From NCBI RefSeq assembly GCF_002102395.1, contig NZ_LQPZ01000015.1, positions 1-64,000 of the forward strand: DNA of 64,000 nucleotides, read 5' to 3'. Shown here piece by piece: positions 51,621 to 60,826 of this stretch (position 1 is its first letter; every line of letters begins with the position of its first letter). The DNA is from Mycolicibacillus trivialis (GTDB taxonomy: Bacteria > Actinomycetota > Actinomycetes > Mycobacteriales > Mycobacteriaceae). The notes under the pieces were generated by a model. The model worked only from the letters and a program-made list of their open reading frames with translations, was not told the origin of the DNA and searched no databases. Position numbers and translations under genes: made by a program.

Positions 51621-53243
51621 GTGCCGTCCCGCCGTCCCGCGCCGACGATGCTGCTTACCGCCATCGCCGCCACCGTCGTGATCCTGCCCTGGGCACTCGA
51701 CGGCGGCGCCGAGGACCGCCCGGCCCCGGCGAGCGCCGCCGACACCCGGCTGGCCGAGCAGGCCCTACCCGACCTCGGCGGCGGCGTCAGCGTCCGCGAG
51801 CTCAGCCAGGACACCCCGTTCTCCCTGATCGCGCTGACCGGCACCGACCTGGCCGGGACGTCGGCGCGGGTCCGCGCCCGCGACGAGCACGGCGGGTGGG
51901 GGCCGTGGTTCGAGGTCGAGGCGCCGGAGTTCGCCGGCGACGACGCCGCCGCCGAGCGGCGCGGCACCGAACCGGTGTTCGTCGGACGGACACACACAGT
52001 GCAGATCGAGGTGACCCGTCCGGCCGGCGCGCCGACCACCACCGGCGAGCAGACCGAATCGGCCGACACCGGTCTGGGCTACCGGCCCGCCGCGACCGAG
52101 GAATCGCTGGGGCAGAACGTCTCGGCGGTGTTGATCTCGCCGCCCCAGGCGCCCGTCGACGCGCAGTGGAACCCGCCGAACGCGGTGACCCCGCCGGGCC
52201 AGCCGCCCGCGATCATCGGCCGCGCCCAGTGGGGGGCCGATGAGACCACCCGCTGCCCGGCCGACTACGGCGACCGGATCCGGGCCGCGGTCGTGCACCA
52301 CACCGCGGGCAGCAACGACTACAGCCCGCAGGATTCACCGGCGATCGTGCAGGCGATCCAGGCGTACCACACCCGCACACTGGGCTGGTGCGACATCGCC
52401 TACAACGCCCTGGTCGACCGGTACGGGCAGGTCTTCGAGGGCCGGGCCGGCGGTATCAACCGGGCGGTGCGCGGCTCGCACACCGGTGGGTTCAACACCG
52501 GCACCTGGGGCGTGGCGATGCTGGGCAACTTCGACGACGAACCGCCCACCGCGGTGCAGGCCCGCACCGTGGCACGGCTGTTGGGCTGGCGGCTCAGCCT
52601 CGACGGGGTCGACCCGCTGGGCACCGCCACGCTGCGCTCGGCGGGCGGCGCCTACACCAGCGTGGTCCGCGACACCGTCACCACCCTGCCGGCGATCTTC
52701 ACCCACCGCGACGTCGGCGCCACCGACTGCCCCGGCCACCAGGCCTACGCGATGCTGGACTGGATTCGCACCGCGGCGGCCCGGTTCAACCGCCCGCCCG
52801 GGCCCGAGGACCTGATCGACGCGCTGCAGGGCGGCGCGATCCTGGCCCGCTGGCAGGCGATGGGCGGCATGGACAGCGTGCTGGGGGCGCCGACCTCGCC
52901 GGAATCCGCCGGCGCCGACGCGACCCGATACGCCACCTTCAGCCACGGCGCCATGTACTGGTCGCCGCAGACCGGCGCCCAGCCGCTGACCGGCGCGATC
53001 TACGACGCCTGGGCCGCCCTGGGTTACGAGCGTGGCGTGCTGGGGTTGCCGACCAGCGGGGAGATCCAGGAACCGCAGTGGATCGGTCAGAACTTCCAGC
53101 ACGGGACGCTGAACTTCGACCGGCTCACCGGCAACGTCACCCGGGTGGTCGACGGGATGGCGCAGGTGCTGCCGCCGCCGACCGCCGGCGGCCCGCCGGT
53201 GCAGCTCGAGCGGTTCTCCCCGCCGGTCAGCCCGGCCGACTGA
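51621..53243 (+). CDS. Secreted peptidoglycan-recognition/N-acetylmuramoyl-L-alanine amidase with LGFP repeats (Rv3811-like)
   Basis: The 540-residue protein starts with a signal peptide (TMLLTAIAATVVILPWALDGGA). It then has an N-terminal beta-rich region with GGWGPWFEVEAP and a PGRP-type amidase_2 domain around residues 195-390. Zinc ligands are visible as VVHHTAGS and THRDVGATDCPGH, together with YNALVDRYGQVFEGR. The C-terminus has LGFP-type repeats (MDSVLGAPTSPE and RGVLGLPTSGEIQ), which anchor proteins to cell wall glycans. It should cleave the bond between muramic acid and L-alanine. Syntenic with Rv3811; no PE_PGRS gene follows here. Confidence 0.9.
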   Translation: MPSRRPAPTMLLTAIAATVVILPWALDGGAEDRPAPASAADTRLAEQALPDLGGGVSVRELSQDTPFSLIALTGTDLAGTSARVRARDEHGGWGPWFEVEAPEFAGDDAAAERRGTEPVFVGRTHTVQIEVTRPAGAPTTTGEQTESADTGLGYRPAATEESLGQNVSAVLISPPQAPVDAQWNPPNAVTPPGQPPAIIGRAQWGADETTRCPADYGDRIRAAVVHHTAGSNDYSPQDSPAIVQAIQAYHTRTLGWCDIAYNALVDRYGQVFEGRAGGINRAVRGSHTGGFNTGTWGVAMLGNFDDEPPTAVQARTVARLLGWRLSLDGVDPLGTATLRSAGGAYTSVVRDTVTTLPAIFTHRDVGATDCPGHQAYAMLDWIRTAAARFNRPPGPEDLIDALQGGAILARWQAMGGMDSVLGAPTSPESAGADATRYATFSHGAMYWSPQTGAQPLTGAIYDAWAALGYERGVLGLPTSGEIQEPQWIGQNFQHGTLNFDRLTGNVTRVVDGMAQVLPPPTAGGPPVQLERFSPPVSPAD

Positions 53244-53255
53244 CCGTCCGCACGG

Positions 53256-54071
53256 TCACGGCCACCACCGCTCCAGCACCCGGGCCAGTCCGTCGTCGGT
53301 GTTGGCGGCGGTGATCTCGTCGGCGGCGGCGATCGCCACGGGGTGGGCGTTGCCCATCGCCACCCCGTGGCCGGCCCGGTGCAGCATCGGCACGTCGTTG
53401 GGCATGTCCCCGAATGCCAGCACCTCGATGTCGGCGATGCCCAGCGGGCCGGTGATCTCGGCGATGCCGGTGGCTTTGCTGATCCCCGGCGGCACCACCT
53501 CGATCAATCCCCGATCGGTCGAGTACGTCACCTCCGCCTCGGTGCCGTGCCGGGCCAGTTCGGCGGCCATGTCGGCGCTGCGCGCCCCCGGCATGCCGAC
53601 CAGCAGCTTGACCGCGGGCGCGCTGAGCAGGTCGGCCAGTGAGACCTCGGTGTTGTCCGGGTTGAGCCAGGCGTGGTGGTAGCCGGGCGAACTGACGAAC
53701 TGCGGGGTGGCGGCGTCGTGGGCTCGCTCACCGATCCGTTCCACCGCCAACCCCGCGCCGGGCAGCGCGCGGGCCACCAGGTCGGCGAGCTTGACCAGGG
53801 CGTCGGGGCTCAAGGTGCGGGCGGCGAGCACCCGGTCGGTCGCGGGGTCGTAGAGCACCGCGCCGTTGGCGCAGACCGCCATCGGAGCGAACCCGAGTTC
53901 GTCGACCACCGGGCGGATCCAGCGCGGCGGACGGCCGGTGGCCAGGATGAACCGGGCGCCGCCGTCGAGCGCGGCGAGCACCGCCGCCCGGGTCCGCGCG
54001 GACACGGTGTCGTCATCGTCGAGCAGGGTGCCGTCAACGTCGCTGGCGATCAGCGCAGGTGCCGCCCTCAC
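53256..54071 (-). CDS. Cof-type HAD phosphatase (Rv3813c-like)
   Basis: The 271-residue HAD hydrolase has the nucleophile motif LIASDVDGTLLDDDD at the N-terminus, motif II in FILATGRPPRW, a type IIB cap with NGAVLYDP, and motif IV in LAFGDMPNDVPML. Cof-type enzymes dephosphorylate small phosphorylated metabolites such as sugar phosphates or flavin/PLP-like compounds; the substrate is unknown. GTG 54071 lies 13 bases downstream of the stop of the preceding acyltransferase gene, so it is the last gene of a four-gene minus-strand run. Confidence 0.88.
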   Translation of the reverse strand: MRAAPALIASDVDGTLLDDDDTVSARTRAAVLAALDGGARFILATGRPPRWIRPVVDELGFAPMAVCANGAVLYDPATDRVLAARTLSPDALVKLADLVARALPGAGLAVERIGERAHDAATPQFVSSPGYHHAWLNPDNTEVSLADLLSAPAVKLLVGMPGARSADMAAELARHGTEAEVTYSTDRGLIEVVPPGISKATGIAEITGPLGIADIEVLAFGDMPNDVPMLHRAGHGVAMGNAHPVAIAAADEITAANTDDGLARVLERWWP

Positions 54072-54084
54072 CGCGATCCGGCCG

Positions 54085-54870
54085 TCACCGGACCCGCCTC
54101 GGCGGCGCGCCGGCGCGCTTGCGGGCGGCTTCCTCGTGGCGCCTGGCACGCGCGAGCAGTTCCTCGCGGCGCAGCACCGCCGACTCTTCCGGGCTGGGCG
54201 CTCCCCCGCCGAGCCGACGCGGCACCCAGTGTGCGCCGGTGGGGTGAGCGTATTCACGCTGCACCTTGTCCAGGATCGTGACCATCTGGCTGCGCAGTTG
54301 ACCGATGAGCTGCTCGGCGCTGCCCCGTGGGGCCAGCGGCTGTCCGGCTTCCACCGTGATCGGGACGTTGTTGCGGAACAGGTTCTTCGGGTGGTCCTTG
54401 GGCCAGATCCGTTGGGCGCCCCACACGATCATCGGTATGAGCGGCACTTGCGCCTCCAGCGCCATCCGCGCCGCCCCGGTCTTGAACTCCTTGAGCTCCA
54501 GGCTGCGGCTGATCGTCGCCTCCGGGTGCACGCCGACCAGCTCGCCCTGTTTGAGCCGGCTCACCGCCTCGTGGTAGGCCTGCTCACCGTGCTCCCGGTC
54601 CACCGGGATCAGCCGGGTGTGTTTGATGACGTAGTTGACCGCCGCGACGTCCTGCATTTCGGCCTTGATCATGAACCGCAACCGCCGCTTGCGCTGCAGC
54701 GCGGCCAGCGACGCGGGCAGCCAGTCGACGTAGCTGGTGTGGTTCACCGCGATCACCGCACCGCCGCGCTCCGGGAGGTGGTCCAAGCCGTGGTAGGTGA
54801 TTTTGGTCTTGTTGACCGCCACGACCTGCGGCACGACGATTTCCAGCAACCGGAAGAACGGCTCGGCCAT
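54085..54870 (-). CDS. PlsC-type 1-acyl-glycerol-3-phosphate acyltransferase family protein (Rv3814c-like)
   Basis: The 261-residue protein has the acyltransferase HX4D motif (VIAVNHTSYVDWLP), the phosphate-binding region FMIKAEM and the EGTR-equivalent box HPEATISRSLELKEFKTGAARMA. It is the third of three tandem paralogues and shares with them the C-terminal signature HWVPRRLGGGAPSPEE. It probably acylates a lysophospholipid or similar lipid at the inner membrane; the actual acceptor is unknown. The gap to the second paralogue is six bases. Confidence 0.87.
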   Translation of the reverse strand: MAEPFFRLLEIVVPQVVAVNKTKITYHGLDHLPERGGAVIAVNHTSYVDWLPASLAALQRKRRLRFMIKAEMQDVAAVNYVIKHTRLIPVDREHGEQAYHEAVSRLKQGELVGVHPEATISRSLELKEFKTGAARMALEAQVPLIPMIVWGAQRIWPKDHPKNLFRNNVPITVEAGQPLAPRGSAEQLIGQLRSQMVTILDKVQREYAHPTGAHWVPRRLGGGAPSPEESAVLRREELLARARRHEEAARKRAGAPPRRVR

Positions 54871-54876
54871 GGTCGG

Positions 54877-55617
54877 CTACCTCCTTGGGCGACGCGCGCG
54901 GCGGGAAAGTTCGGCCTCATCCAGAACCTTAGCCTGCTGGGGGGTGGGGGCACCCCCGCCGATCCGCCGCGGCACCCACCACGCTCCGGCCGGGCGCGGA
55001 TAGTCGCGCTGGGCGTCGTCGAGCAGGGCGGTCATCCGCCCGCGCAGATCGGCGAGCAGGCCGTCGACGTCGCCGGCGGGCGGCAGCGGCGCTCCGACGA
55101 CCACCCGGATCGGGACTTTGTGCCGGCCCAGCCGACGCGGGTGATCCTTGGTCCAGATCCGCTGGGCGCCCCACACGATCAGCGGGATGATCGGCGCCTG
55201 CGCAGCCAGTGCCATCCGCGCCGCCCCGGTCTTGAACTCCTTGAGCTCGAAGCTGCGGCTGATCGTGGCCTCCGGGTACACACCGACCATCTCCCCGGCG
55301 CGCAACCGCTCGACGGCCACCGCGTAGGCCTGCGCACCGGCGCGGCGGTCGACCGGGATGGTGCCGGTGTGGTTGATCAGGAAGTCGACCACCCGCACCT
55401 GCTGCATCTCGGCCTTGATCATGAACCGCATTCGCCGGCCCCGCCGGTGCAGTGCCAGCGCCGCCGGGAGGAAATCGACGTATCCGGTGTGGTTGATCGC
55501 GACGACGGCGCCGCCGGTGGCCGGGATGTTCTCCAGCCCGGTGAAGACGAGGTCGGTGCCGGTCACCTTGACCAGTGCCCCGGCCGCGATCTCGAGGCAG
55601 CGGAAGACCGGCTCCAT
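54877..55617 (-). CDS. PlsC-type acyltransferase family protein (Rv3815c-like)
   Basis: The 246-residue protein starts at ATG 55617 (MEPVFRCLEIAAGAL). HX4D is in INHTGYVDFLP, followed by FMIKAEMQQVRVVDFLI and YPEATISRSFELKEFKTGAARMA. The family C-terminus WWVPRRIGGGAPTPQQ is present. It starts two bases after the stop of the first paralogue, so the genes are co-transcribed. Close similarity to both neighbours implies origin by tandem duplication. Confidence 0.88.
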   Translation of the reverse strand: MEPVFRCLEIAAGALVKVTGTDLVFTGLENIPATGGAVVAINHTGYVDFLPAALALHRRGRRMRFMIKAEMQQVRVVDFLINHTGTIPVDRRAGAQAYAVAVERLRAGEMVGVYPEATISRSFELKEFKTGAARMALAAQAPIIPLIVWGAQRIWTKDHPRRLGRHKVPIRVVVGAPLPPAGDVDGLLADLRGRMTALLDDAQRDYPRPAGAWWVPRRIGGGAPTPQQAKVLDEAELSRRARRPRR

Positions 55618-55619
55618 GG

Positions 55620-56390
55620 CTACTCGGTGCCGGCCGCCGGGGGCTGGGCGCGCCGGGCGGCGCGGGCGGCGGCTTCCTCGTCGTCCATCCGCGCGGCCTC
55701 GGCCAGCGACGGCGCGCCGCCACCCAGCCGGCGCGGCACCCAGAACTCGCCGGGCGGATGCGGTCCGTAGTCGTCCTGGACCTGTTCGAGCAGGTGCTGC
55801 ATGCGGGAGTGCAGCAGCGCGGTGAGGTCGGCGGCCGGCAGGGTCGGCGGGATCGGCTCGCCGACGGCGACCGTGATCGGCACCTTCGGGCGCCACAGCG
55901 AACGGGGATGCCCCTTGGTCCAGATCCGCTGGGCGCCCCACACGATGTGCGGGATGATCGGCACGTCAGCGGCGATCGCCATCCGCGCCGCCCCCGACTT
56001 CAGTTCCTTGATCTCGAAGCTGCGGCTGATGGTCGCCTCCGGGTAGACCCCCACCAGCTCGCCGGCCCGCAGGTAGTCACAGGCCAGCTCGAAGGAGGCG
56101 TTGCCGCTGGCCCGGTCCACCGGGATGTGCTTGCAGCCGCGCATCAGCGGCCCGCCGATCTTGTGGTCGAAGATCTCCTGCTTGGCCATGAACCGCACCT
56201 TGCGGCCCAACCCCTGCTTGAACGCGGGCAGCCCGGCGAAAGTGAAATCGAAGTAGCTGGTGTGGTTGATGGCCACCACCGCTCCCCCGGTCTCGGGCAG
56301 ATTCTCCACCCCGCTGACCGTGAACCTGAGGCCCTGCACCCGCCAGGCCAACCGCGCGCATTTGATGATCGTCCCGTACACCGGCTCCAC
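55620..56390 (-). CDS. PlsC-type acyltransferase family protein (Rv3816c-like)
   Basis: The 256-residue first gene of the acyltransferase trio. It has HX4D in AINHTSYFDFTF, the region FMAKQEIFDHKIGGPLMRGCKHIPVDR and the box YPEATISRSFEIKELKSGAARMA. C-terminal FWVPRRLGGGAPSLAE links it to the other two. GTG 56390 is preceded by TAGGCT seven bases upstream on the minus strand, suggesting a leaderless operon start. It is divergent from the MBL/Rieske gene. Confidence 0.88.
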   Translation of the reverse strand: MEPVYGTIIKCARLAWRVQGLRFTVSGVENLPETGGAVVAINHTSYFDFTFAGLPAFKQGLGRKVRFMAKQEIFDHKIGGPLMRGCKHIPVDRASGNASFELACDYLRAGELVGVYPEATISRSFEIKELKSGAARMAIAADVPIIPHIVWGAQRIWTKGHPRSLWRPKVPITVAVGEPIPPTLPAADLTALLHSRMQHLLEQVQDDYGPHPPGEFWVPRRLGGGAPSLAEAARMDDEEAAARAARRAQPPAAGTE

Positions 56391-56506
56391 GTCGCTCAGC
56401 CTAATCTCCGCCGACCGGCGGCGGGCCGGGGCCGCGCACGCCAGCCGGTTAAGCTCGGGGGCGGGACCGGAACGGCCGGGCCGCTCCGCTGCGAGAGAAG
56501 GTATTA

Positions 56507-58054
56507 GTGCAGGTCACCAGCATCGGACATGCGGGTTTCCGGATCGACACCCGCGCGGGCAGCATCCTGTGCGACCCGTGGGTGAACCCGGCCTATTTCG
56601 CGTCGTGGTTCCCGTTCCCCGACAACAGCGACCTGGACTGGGCCGCGCTGGGCGACTGCGACTACCTCTACATCTCCCACCTGCACCACGACCACTTCGA
56701 CCCACGGCACCTGAGCGCGCACGTCAACACCGACGCGGTGGTGCTGCTTCCGGACTATCCGGTGCCCGACCTGCGCACCGAGCTGGAGAAGATCGGCTTC
56801 CACCGCTTCGTGGAGACCACCGACTCGGTCCGGCAGACGGTCACCGGCCCCAAGGGCGACCTGGACATCATGATCATCGCGCTGCGCGCACCGGCCGACG
56901 GCCCGATCGGCGACTCGGGCCTGGTGGTCTCCGACGGCACCACCACCGTGTTCAACATGAACGACTCCCGGCCGGTCGACCTCGACGTCCTCGACGCCTT
57001 CGACCACATCGACGTGCACCTGCTGCAGTACTCCGGGGCGATCTGGTACCCGATGGTCTACGACATGCCCGCCCGCGCCAAGGCCGCGTTCGGCACCCAG
57101 AAACGCCAGCGCCAGATGGACCGGGCCCGCCAGTACATCGCCCACGTCGGCGCCACCTGGGTGGTGCCCTCGGCGGGGCCGCCGTGTTTCCTGGACCCGG
57201 AGTTGCGTCACCTCAACGACGACCACGGCGATCCGGCCAACATCTTCCCCGACCAGATGGTCTTCCTCGACCAGATGCGCCGCAACGGCCACGACCGGGG
57301 GCTGCTGATGATGCCCGGCTCGGTGGCCACCTTCGCCGGTCGGGATCTGGAGTCGCTGACCCATCCGCTGCCCACCGCGGAGGTGGAGGCGATCTTCACC
57401 ACCGGCAAGGCCGACTACATCGCCGCCTACGCCGAGCGGATGGCCCCGGTGCTCGCCGCGGAGAAAGCGTCGTGGGCGCCGGCGGCCGGGGAGCCGCTGC
57501 TGGCCCCGCTGCAGGCCCTGTTCGAGCCGATCATGGCGCACAGCGACGAGATCTGCGACGGGGTCGGCTATCCGGTGGAACTGGTGCTCGGGCCCGAAAC
57601 GGTCGTGCTGGACTTCCCGAACCGCTCGGTGCGGGCACCGGCCGCCGGCGAGAAGTTCCGCTACGGGTTCGCCATCGCGCCGGAACTGGTCCGGACGGTG
57701 CTGCGGGACGACGAACCCGACTGGGTCAACACGATTTTCCTGTCGACCCGGTTCACCGCCTGGCGGGTGGGCGGCTACAACGAATACCTCTACACGTTCT
57801 TCAAATGCCTCACCGAGGACCGGATCGTCTACGCCGACGGCTGGTTCGGCGAGGCGCACGACGACTCGGCCACGATCGAGTTGGGCGGCTACGAGATTCA
57901 GCGTCGCTGCCCACACATGAAAGCCGACCTGTCGAAATTCGGTGTGGTGGAAGACACGACGCTGACCTGCAATCAACACGGCTGGCAGTGGGATCTGGAG
58001 ACCGGCCGCTGCCTGACCGCGCGCGGCCACGAACTGCGGTGCGCCAAACTATGA
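56507..58054 (+). CDS. Metallo-beta-lactamase-fold / Rieske [2Fe-2S] fusion protein (Rv3818-like)
   Basis: The 515-residue protein combines an N-terminal metallo-beta-lactamase-type domain (HAGFRIDTRAGSILCDPW, metal motif SHLHHDHFDP, later NMNDSRPVD) with a C-terminal Rieske domain. The Rieske cluster ligands are CPHMKADL and CNQHGWQWDL (C-x-H then C-x2-H). A related arrangement occurs in CMP-N-acetylneuraminate hydroxylase-like oxygenases, so a redox hydroxylation is possible, but no substrate is known. Its stop overlaps the next gene (ATGA). Confidence 0.88.
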   Translation: MQVTSIGHAGFRIDTRAGSILCDPWVNPAYFASWFPFPDNSDLDWAALGDCDYLYISHLHHDHFDPRHLSAHVNTDAVVLLPDYPVPDLRTELEKIGFHRFVETTDSVRQTVTGPKGDLDIMIIALRAPADGPIGDSGLVVSDGTTTVFNMNDSRPVDLDVLDAFDHIDVHLLQYSGAIWYPMVYDMPARAKAAFGTQKRQRQMDRARQYIAHVGATWVVPSAGPPCFLDPELRHLNDDHGDPANIFPDQMVFLDQMRRNGHDRGLLMMPGSVATFAGRDLESLTHPLPTAEVEAIFTTGKADYIAAYAERMAPVLAAEKASWAPAAGEPLLAPLQALFEPIMAHSDEICDGVGYPVELVLGPETVVLDFPNRSVRAPAAGEKFRYGFAIAPELVRTVLRDDEPDWVNTIFLSTRFTAWRVGGYNEYLYTFFKCLTEDRIVYADGWFGEAHDDSATIELGGYEIQRRCPHMKADLSKFGVVEDTTLTCNQHGWQWDLETGRCLTARGHELRCAKL

Positions 58055-58377
58055 CTTCGCAGCGCTACGACGACGGCCTCATCCAGCTGGATCGACAGGC
58101 GATCACGTTGCGCCGCTACCACTTCCCGTCCGGGACGTCCAAGGTGATCCCGATCGCCGCGATCCGCGGCTACCGGACCGAACCGCTGGGGTTCTTCATG
58201 CACCGGTTTCGGATCTGGGGCAGTTCGGACCTGCGGCGGTGGCTGCCGCTGGACATCCAGCGGCCGCTGCGCTCGACGTTGGTGACCCTCGAGGTCGACG
58301 ACACCTGGCCGAACCCGGCGTTCACCCCGGCGGATCCGACCGCCTTCATCGCGGCGCTGCGCGAACTGGTCGGCTGA
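58051..58377 (+). CDS. Conserved small protein coupled to the MBL/Rieske gene (Rv3819-like)
   Basis: The 108-residue protein has no membrane segment. It contains a PH-like-looking strand pattern: LIQLDRQAITLRRYHFPSG, KVIPIAAIRGYRTEPL and GSSDLRRWLPLD. ATG 58051 overlaps the upstream stop by four bases, so it is likely a partner of the MBL/Rieske protein. I recognise only the syntenic position (Rv3819) and no biochemical function. Confidence 0.75.
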   Translation: MTSQRYDDGLIQLDRQAITLRRYHFPSGTSKVIPIAAIRGYRTEPLGFFMHRFRIWGSSDLRRWLPLDIQRPLRSTLVTLEVDDTWPNPAFTPADPTAFIAALRELVG

Positions 58378-58391
58378 CCGGGGCTCAGCCG
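58371..58391. terminator. Hairpin spanning two convergent stop codons
   Basis: CGGCTGA (58371-58377) and TCAGCCG (58385-58391) form a 7-bp stem with a 7-base loop. The left arm ends with the stop of the plus-strand gene, and the right arm begins with the serS stop. It may act in both directions. Confidence 0.4.
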
Positions 58392-59641
58392 GGGGTGAGC
58401 ATCTCCGCACCCACATACGGCACCAGCGCGGCCGGCACCCGAACGCTGCCGTCGGGCTGCTGGTGGTTCTCCAGGATCGCGACCAGCCAGCGGGTGGTGG
58501 CCAGGGTGCCGTTGAGGGTGGCCGCGGTCTGCGGTTTGCCGTTCTCGTCGCGGTAGCGGGTCGCCAGCCGCCGGGCCTGGAACGTGGTGCAGTTGGAAGT
58601 CGAGGTCAGCTCGCGGTAGGCGTTCTGGGTGGGCACCCACGCCTCGCAGTCGAACTTGCGGGCCGCCGAGTCGCCGAGGTCGCCTGCGGCCACGTCGATC
58701 ACCCGGTAGGGCACCTCGATGGCGGCGAGCATCTGCCGCTGCCAGTCCAGCAGCCGCTGGTGCTCGGCCTCGGCCTCCCCGGGCCGGCAGTAGACGAACG
58801 CCTCCACCTTGTCGAACTGGTGCACCCGGATGATCCCGCGGGTGTCCTTGCCGTGGCTGCCGGCCTCCCGGCGGAAACACGACGACCAGCCGGCGTAGCG
58901 CAGCGGCCCGGCGGACAGGTCGAGGATCTCGTCGGCGTGGTAGCCGGCCAGCGGCACCTCGGAGGTGCCGACCAGGTACAGGTCGTCGGCCTCCAGCCGG
59001 TACACCTCCTCGGCGTGGGCGCCGAGAAAACCGGTGCCCGACATGATCTCGGGCCGGACCAGCACCGGCGGGATCATCGGGGTGAACCCGTTGTCGACCG
59101 CGAGCCGCACCGCCAGCTGCAGCAGACCCAGCTGGAGCAGGGCGCCACGCCCGGTGAGGAAGTAGAACCGGGCGCCGGCGACCTTGGCGCCGCGGGCCAT
59201 GTCGATCAGGCCCAGCGCCTCGCCGAGTTCGAGGTGGTCGCGCGGGTCGGTCAGGCCGGCCGGTTCACCGACCACGTCGAGCAGCGCGAAGTCGTCCTCG
59301 CCCCCGGCGGGCACCCCGTCGACGATGATGTTGGCGATGCCCAGGTGCGCGGCGGTCAGCGCCGCTTCGGCCTGCGCCTGGGCGGCCTCGGCGACCTTGA
59401 CCTGTGCGGCGAGGTCCTTGGCCCGCTCGAGCAGCGCGGGCCGCTCGTCGGGGGAGGCGGCGCCGACCTGCTTGCTGGCCGCCTTCTGCTCGGCGCGCAG
59501 CGTGTCCGCGGCCGAGATCGCGGCACGCCGGTCGGCGTCGGCGGTGAGCAGCGCGTCCACCAGCGCCGGGTCCTCGCCGCGGCTGATCTGGGAGCGCCGG
59601 ACGGCGTCGGGGTCTTCACGCAGCAACCTGAGGTCGATCAC
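58385..59641 (-). CDS. serS: Seryl-tRNA synthetase
   Basis: The 418-residue class II synthetase has the N-terminal coiled-coil arm (residues 30-100, with [13 protein letters not shown]) and then a catalytic domain. Motif 2 is [25 protein letters not shown] and motif 3 is [18 protein letters not shown]. It charges tRNA-Ser, two genes of which are in this window. GTG 59641 follows TAGTGT by seven bases on the minus strand, suggesting a leaderless mRNA. In M. tuberculosis serS lies about 15 genes from Rv3819; here they are adjacent. Confidence 0.97.
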   Translation of the reverse strand: MIDLRLLREDPDAVRRSQISRGEDPALVDALLTADADRRAAISAADTLRAEQKAASKQVGAASPDERPALLERAKDLAAQVKVAEAAQAQAEAALTAAHLGIANIIVDGVPAGGEDDFALLDVVGEPAGLTDPRDHLELGEALGLIDMARGAKVAGARFYFLTGRGALLQLGLLQLAVRLAVDNGFTPMIPPVLVRPEIMSGTGFLGAHAEEVYRLEADDLYLVGTSEVPLAGYHADEILDLSAGPLRYAGWSSCFRREAGSHGKDTRGIIRVHQFDKVEAFVYCRPGEAEAEHQRLLDWQRQMLAAIEVPYRVIDVAAGDLGDSAARKFDCEAWVPTQNAYRELTSTSNCTTFQARRLATRYRDENGKPQTAATLNGTLATTRWLVAILENHQQPDGSVRVPAALVPYVGAEMLTPG

Positions 59642-59709
59642 GGCCTGAACACTACTTTTCGGCCCGGCTGCCGGAACGGTCGGCCGGGGTGCCTGTCAGA
59701 ATGGTGGCG

Positions 59710-60819
59710 ATGTCCGACGAGCCAGATCCGATCGATGACGCGGTCGACGAGCCGAGCGACGCGCCCGCCGAACAGCCGAAACGGCGGCGGGTGCGGTGGC
59801 CGCGGCTGCGCACCCGGTCGTCGCGCGCGGCGCGGCGCACGTTGCTGCTCACCGCGCTGGGCGGACTGCTCATCGCCGGGGTGGCCGCCGCCATCCCGCT
59901 GGTCGACCAGGACGAGGGGCTGATCGGCTACCTGGGCCTGGACAGCCAGAACCCGGTGACCACGCGGACCAACGACGCGTTCAGCAACGCGGCTGCCGGG
60001 GACTGCCTGACCTGGCCGGAGGACAGCCCCAACGCGGTCGCGCTGGCCGACTGCGCCGGCGAGCACCGGTTCGAGGTGGCCGAAGCCGTCGACATGCGGG
60101 CGTTCCCCGGCTCGGAGTACGGCCCCGACGCGGCACCCCCGTCGGCGGACCGGCTGCGCGCGATCGGCAGCGAGCAGTGCGAGCGGGCGGTGCACCGCTA
60201 CCTCGGCCCGCGCTACGACCCCAACGGCCGGTTCGCGATCGGGGTGCTGTGGCCGGGCGACAAGCCCTGGCAGCACTCCGGGGAGCGCCGGATGCTGTGC
60301 GGTCTGCAGTTGCCCGGCCCCGGCGACACGCAGTTGCTGTTCAGCGGCCGGGTCGCTGACCAGGACCAGTCGAAGGTGTGGCCGCCGGGCACCTGCCTGG
60401 GTATCGACACCGAGACCAACCAGCCCTCCGACATCCCGGTGGATTGCGCCGCACCGCATTCGATGGAGGTCACCGGGACGGTCGACCTGGCCGAGCGGTT
60501 CCACGACGTGTTGCCCGCCGAACCCGAACAGGACGCCTACATCAAGGAGGTCTGCACCCGGGTCACCGAGGAGTACCTGGCGCCGGTGAAGCTGCGGGAG
60601 ACCACGCTGACCCTGCTCTACAGCACGATCTCGCTGCCGAGCTGGACCGCGGGTAGCCGTCAGCTCAGCTGCAGCGTCGGTATGACGCTGGGCAACGGTG
60701 GCTGGGCCACGCTGCTCAACAGCGCCAAAGCCGACCTGCTGATCAACGGCCAGCCGCCGGTGCCGCCGCCGGACATCCCCGAGGAGCGGCTGGACCTGCT
60801 GCCGTTGCCCGGGAGCTGA
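59710..60819 (+). CDS. Septum-formation-family membrane protein (Rv3835-like)
   Basis: The 369-residue protein has a charged cytoplasmic N-terminus (EQPKRRRVRWPRLRTRSSRAARR), one membrane helix (TLLLTALGGLLIAGVAAAIPL) and a long extracytoplasmic part. This part contains two related halves typical of the actinobacterial septum-formation domain: GDCLTWPEDSPNAVALADCAGEHRFEV and GTCLGIDTETNQPSDIPVDCAAPHSMEV, each with paired cysteines. ATG 59710 is chosen over an upstream in-frame start at 59689. It may act at the division septum, but evidence is only by family name. Confidence 0.82.
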   Translation: MSDEPDPIDDAVDEPSDAPAEQPKRRRVRWPRLRTRSSRAARRTLLLTALGGLLIAGVAAAIPLVDQDEGLIGYLGLDSQNPVTTRTNDAFSNAAAGDCLTWPEDSPNAVALADCAGEHRFEVAEAVDMRAFPGSEYGPDAAPPSADRLRAIGSEQCERAVHRYLGPRYDPNGRFAIGVLWPGDKPWQHSGERRMLCGLQLPGPGDTQLLFSGRVADQDQSKVWPPGTCLGIDTETNQPSDIPVDCAAPHSMEVTGTVDLAERFHDVLPAEPEQDAYIKEVCTRVTEEYLAPVKLRETTLTLLYSTISLPSWTAGSRQLSCSVGMTLGNGGWATLLNSAKADLLINGQPPVPPPDIPEERLDLLPLPGS

Positions 60820-60826
60820 ACCGGCC

